Assembly (NCBI RefSeq): GCF_000024925.1
Contig: NC_013521.1
Location: 682,001 to 746,000, forward strand
DNA from: Sanguibacter keddieii DSM 10542
Lineage (GTDB): Bacteria; Actinomycetota; Actinomycetes; Actinomycetales; Cellulomonadaceae
Reading direction: 5' to 3'
DNA: 64,000 bases
Shown piece by piece: positions 62,628-64,000 of this stretch; within the stretch, counting starts at the first letter, position 1; each line of letters opens with the position of its first letter. Under the pieces are notes generated by a model. It worked only from the letters and a program-made list of their open reading frames with translations, was not told where the DNA came from and did not search any database. The translations under genes were made by a program, and so were the position numbers.

Positions 62628-62738
62628 GTGAACCTCGCCGACCAGGTCGCCGCAGTGCAGAGGTCAGTACTCACCCACGGAGAGGTGCACGACATCGTGC
62701 TCGCCCGCACCTTCGCGGTCGCCCCGGGCGAGGTGTGA
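62628..62738 (+). CDS. 36-codon small ORF with strong ribosome binding site
   Basis: A GTG start preceded by AGGAGG at 6-base spacing, the best ribosome binding site in the area. The protein VNLADQVAAVQRSVLTHGEV... ends GEV at a TGA and is mildly amphipathic, without membrane segment or Cys. The upstream 90 bases have promoter-like TAGGTT, and a terminator lies 18 bases past the stop, so it looks like an independent small gene. No homology is recognised. It could also be a decayed remnant of a longer gene. Confidence 0.45.
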   Translation: MNLADQVAAVQRSVLTHGEVHDIVLARTFAVAPGEV

Positions 62739-62755
62739 GCGCCGCCGCAACACAG

Positions 62756-62791
62756 CAGGACGCCTCACTCCTGCTGGGGTGAGGCGTCCTG
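62756..62791. terminator. Bidirectional terminator between the small ORF and the Gfo/Idh gene
   Basis: A 13-bp perfect stem CAGGACGCCTCAC (62756-62768) with its complement at 62779-62791 and a 10-base loop, lying between convergent genes. Confidence 0.8.
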
Positions 62792-62855
62792 ACGGTGCGG
62801 TCGTGCGGCGCGACTCCGAGTCTGGGCCTCGGCGAGTGCCGTCGACCAGCGCGGG

Positions 62856-64000
62856 TCAGAGCGAGATGGTCGGGACGTCCAGGGTGCGGCGCTCGGCGGA
62901 GGACTGCAGGCCGAGCTCGGCGAGCTGGACGCCGCGGGCGGCGGACAGCAGCCCGAAGCGGTGCTCGCGGCCGGCGACGACGTCGCGGAGGAACTCTTCC
63001 CACTGGGCCTTGAAGCCGTTGTCGAGGTCGCCGTTCGCCGGGACCTCGAGCCACTGGTCGCGGAAGGACTCGGTGACCGGCAGGTCGGGGTTCCACACGG
63101 GCTTGGGGGTGTGGGCGCGCTGCTGCGCGACGCACTTGTTGAGCCCGGCCACAGCGGAGCCGTGCGTGCCGTCGACCTGGAACTCGACGAGCTCGTCGCG
63201 GTACACGCGCACGGCCCACGACGAGTTGATCTGCCCGACGACCTGGTCGCCGCCCGGGGTCTCGAGCTCGAAGATGCCGTAGGCGGCGTCGTCGGCCGTC
63301 GCGGCGTACTCCGACCCCTGCTCGTCCCAGCGGGTCGGGATGTGCGTGACCGTCGTGGCGTTGACCGACTTCACGGTCCCGATGATGCCCTCGAGGACGT
63401 AGTTCCAGTGGCAGAACATGTCGGTGGTCATGCCACCGCCGTCCTCCTTGCGGTAGTTCCACGAGGGGCGCTGCGCGGCCTGGGTCTCGCCCTCGAACAC
63501 CCAGTAGCCGAACTCACCGCGGATCGAGAGGATGCGGCCGAAGAAGCCCTCGTCGACGAGGCGGCGGAGCTTGACCAGCCCCGGCAGGTAGAGCTTGTCG
63601 TGCACGACGCCCGCGGTGATGCCCGCCTCCTGCGCGATGCTGGCCAGCTCGACGGCCTCGTCGAGGGTCTCCGCCGTGGGCTTCTCCGTGAAGATGTGCT
63701 TGCCGGCCTTCATGGCCTTGCGGAGGGTCTCGGCACGCAGGCTGGTCATCGACGCGTCGAAGACGATGTCCACGGTCGGGTCGGAGATCGCACCGTCGAG
63801 GTCGGTGGTCCAGTGCTCGACGCCGTGCAGCGCTGCGAGCTCTTTGATCTTGGCCTCGTTGCGCCCGATGAGGATCGGCTCGACCTGGACCTTCGTGCCG
63901 TCCTCGAGGGTGAACCCGCCCTGGTCGCGGATCGGCAGGATCGAGCGGAGCAGGTGCTGGCGGTATCCCATGCGGCCGGTGATGCCGTTCATGGCGATGC
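62856..64000 (-). CDS. Gfo/Idh/MocA-family oxidoreductase (5' end outside window)
   Basis: At least 381 residues. The frame remains open to the window edge, with Ile-Ala before MNGITGRMGYRQHL, the dinucleotide-binding loop, so the true start lies beyond 64000. DASMTSLRAETLRKAMKAGKHIFTEKP includes the catalytic EKP motif with Lys, and later VVHDKLYLPGLVKLRRLVDEGFFG and MTTDMFCHWNYVLEG include His typical of the C-terminal domain. These NAD(P)-dependent enzymes oxidise sugars or inositols to keto forms. Substrate not assignable. Its neighbours upstream lie outside the window. Confidence 0.92.
   Translation of the reverse strand, partial: IAMNGITGRMGYRQHLLRSILPIRDQGGFTLEDGTKVQVEPILIGRNEAKIKELAALHGVEHWTTDLDGAISDPTVDIVFDASMTSLRAETLRKAMKAGKHIFTEKPTAETLDEAVELASIAQEAGITAGVVHDKLYLPGLVKLRRLVDEGFFGRILSIRGEFGYWVFEGETQAAQRPSWNYRKEDGGGMTTDMFCHWNYVLEGIIGTVKSVNATTVTHIPTRWDEQGSEYAATADDAAYGIFELETPGGDQVVGQINSSWAVRVYRDELVEFQVDGTHGSAVAGLNKCVAQQRAHTPKPVWNPDLPVTESFRDQWLEVPANGDLDNGFKAQWEEFLRDVVAGREHRFGLLSAARGVQLAELGLQSSAERRTLDVPTISL

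Overview
The window is uniformly very GC-rich, with codons dominated by G/C third positions, frequent GTG starts and many 1- to 4-base start/stop overlaps. It carries RNase J, an IdeR/DtxR-type iron box, an actinobacterial-style cysteine desulfhydrase and Tat/lipoprotein signals typical of Actinomycetota. The best guess is a plant- or soil-associated carbohydrate-degrading member of Micrococcales, such as a relative of Sanguibacter, Cellulomonas or Oerskovia. This is inference from composition and gene content. No rRNA, tRNA, phage, insertion sequence, plasmid origin or CRISPR array was seen.

Layout. 1-9.2 kb (mostly minus strand): a truncated PAS/PP2C signalling phosphatase, Cds1-like cysteine desulfhydrase, a plus-strand GH26-like lipoprotein, a SUKH protein, RNase J, release factor 3, and a TerC membrane protein preceded by a convincing yybP-ykoY (manganese) riboswitch. 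9.3-16.6 kb (mostly plus): a class II aldolase-like protein with an altered metal motif, a chemotaxis receptor, an aldo/keto reductase-ThuA pair, a Tat-exported acetamidase/formamidase-like protein, two near-identical small zinc-ribbon genes separated by a symmetric 20-bp-period repeat array, and a small membrane protein. 16.6-20.6 kb: xylose locus (ROK repressor divergent from xylA-xylB). 20.7-31.2 kb: stress and redox genes (ohr/ohrR, SGNH hydrolase, ketopantoate-reductase-like, TetR/MFS efflux, zinc dehydrogenase, an LLM-BBE fusion flavoprotein, a second LLM enzyme with a divergent MarR).

31.2-37.7 kb: a LacI-controlled CUT1 sugar ABC transporter divergent from a debranching-type glycosidase. 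38-40.1 kb: a secreted RCC1-repeat protein with a mosaic, lower-GC middle. 40.3-50.7 kb: a LacI regulator, a peptide-type (family 5) oligosaccharide ABC transporter and a large GH94 phosphorylase, probably a complete import-and-phosphorolysis route for a beta-glucan oligosaccharide. 51-55.4 kb: a sugar isomerase divergent from an SDR and an FAD flavoprotein, sharing operator-like sites. 55.5-59.7 kb: an iron-box-controlled siderophore ABC transporter. 59.8-64 kb: a second secreted RCC1 protein, a 36-codon ORF with a strong ribosome binding site, and a truncated Gfo/Idh/MocA dehydrogenase.

The main unexplained structure is a roughly 145-bp element present twice (15394-15538 and 50792-50936). 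Each copy has decamers GAGGTCGYRC at exact 20-bp spacing, mirrored about a central GACACGCC/GGCGTGTC stem with identical geometry. Two 62-bp palindromes sharing ends and core (11771-11832, 52023-52084) form a second repeat family. All functional assignments are from reading the sequence; no database search was run.
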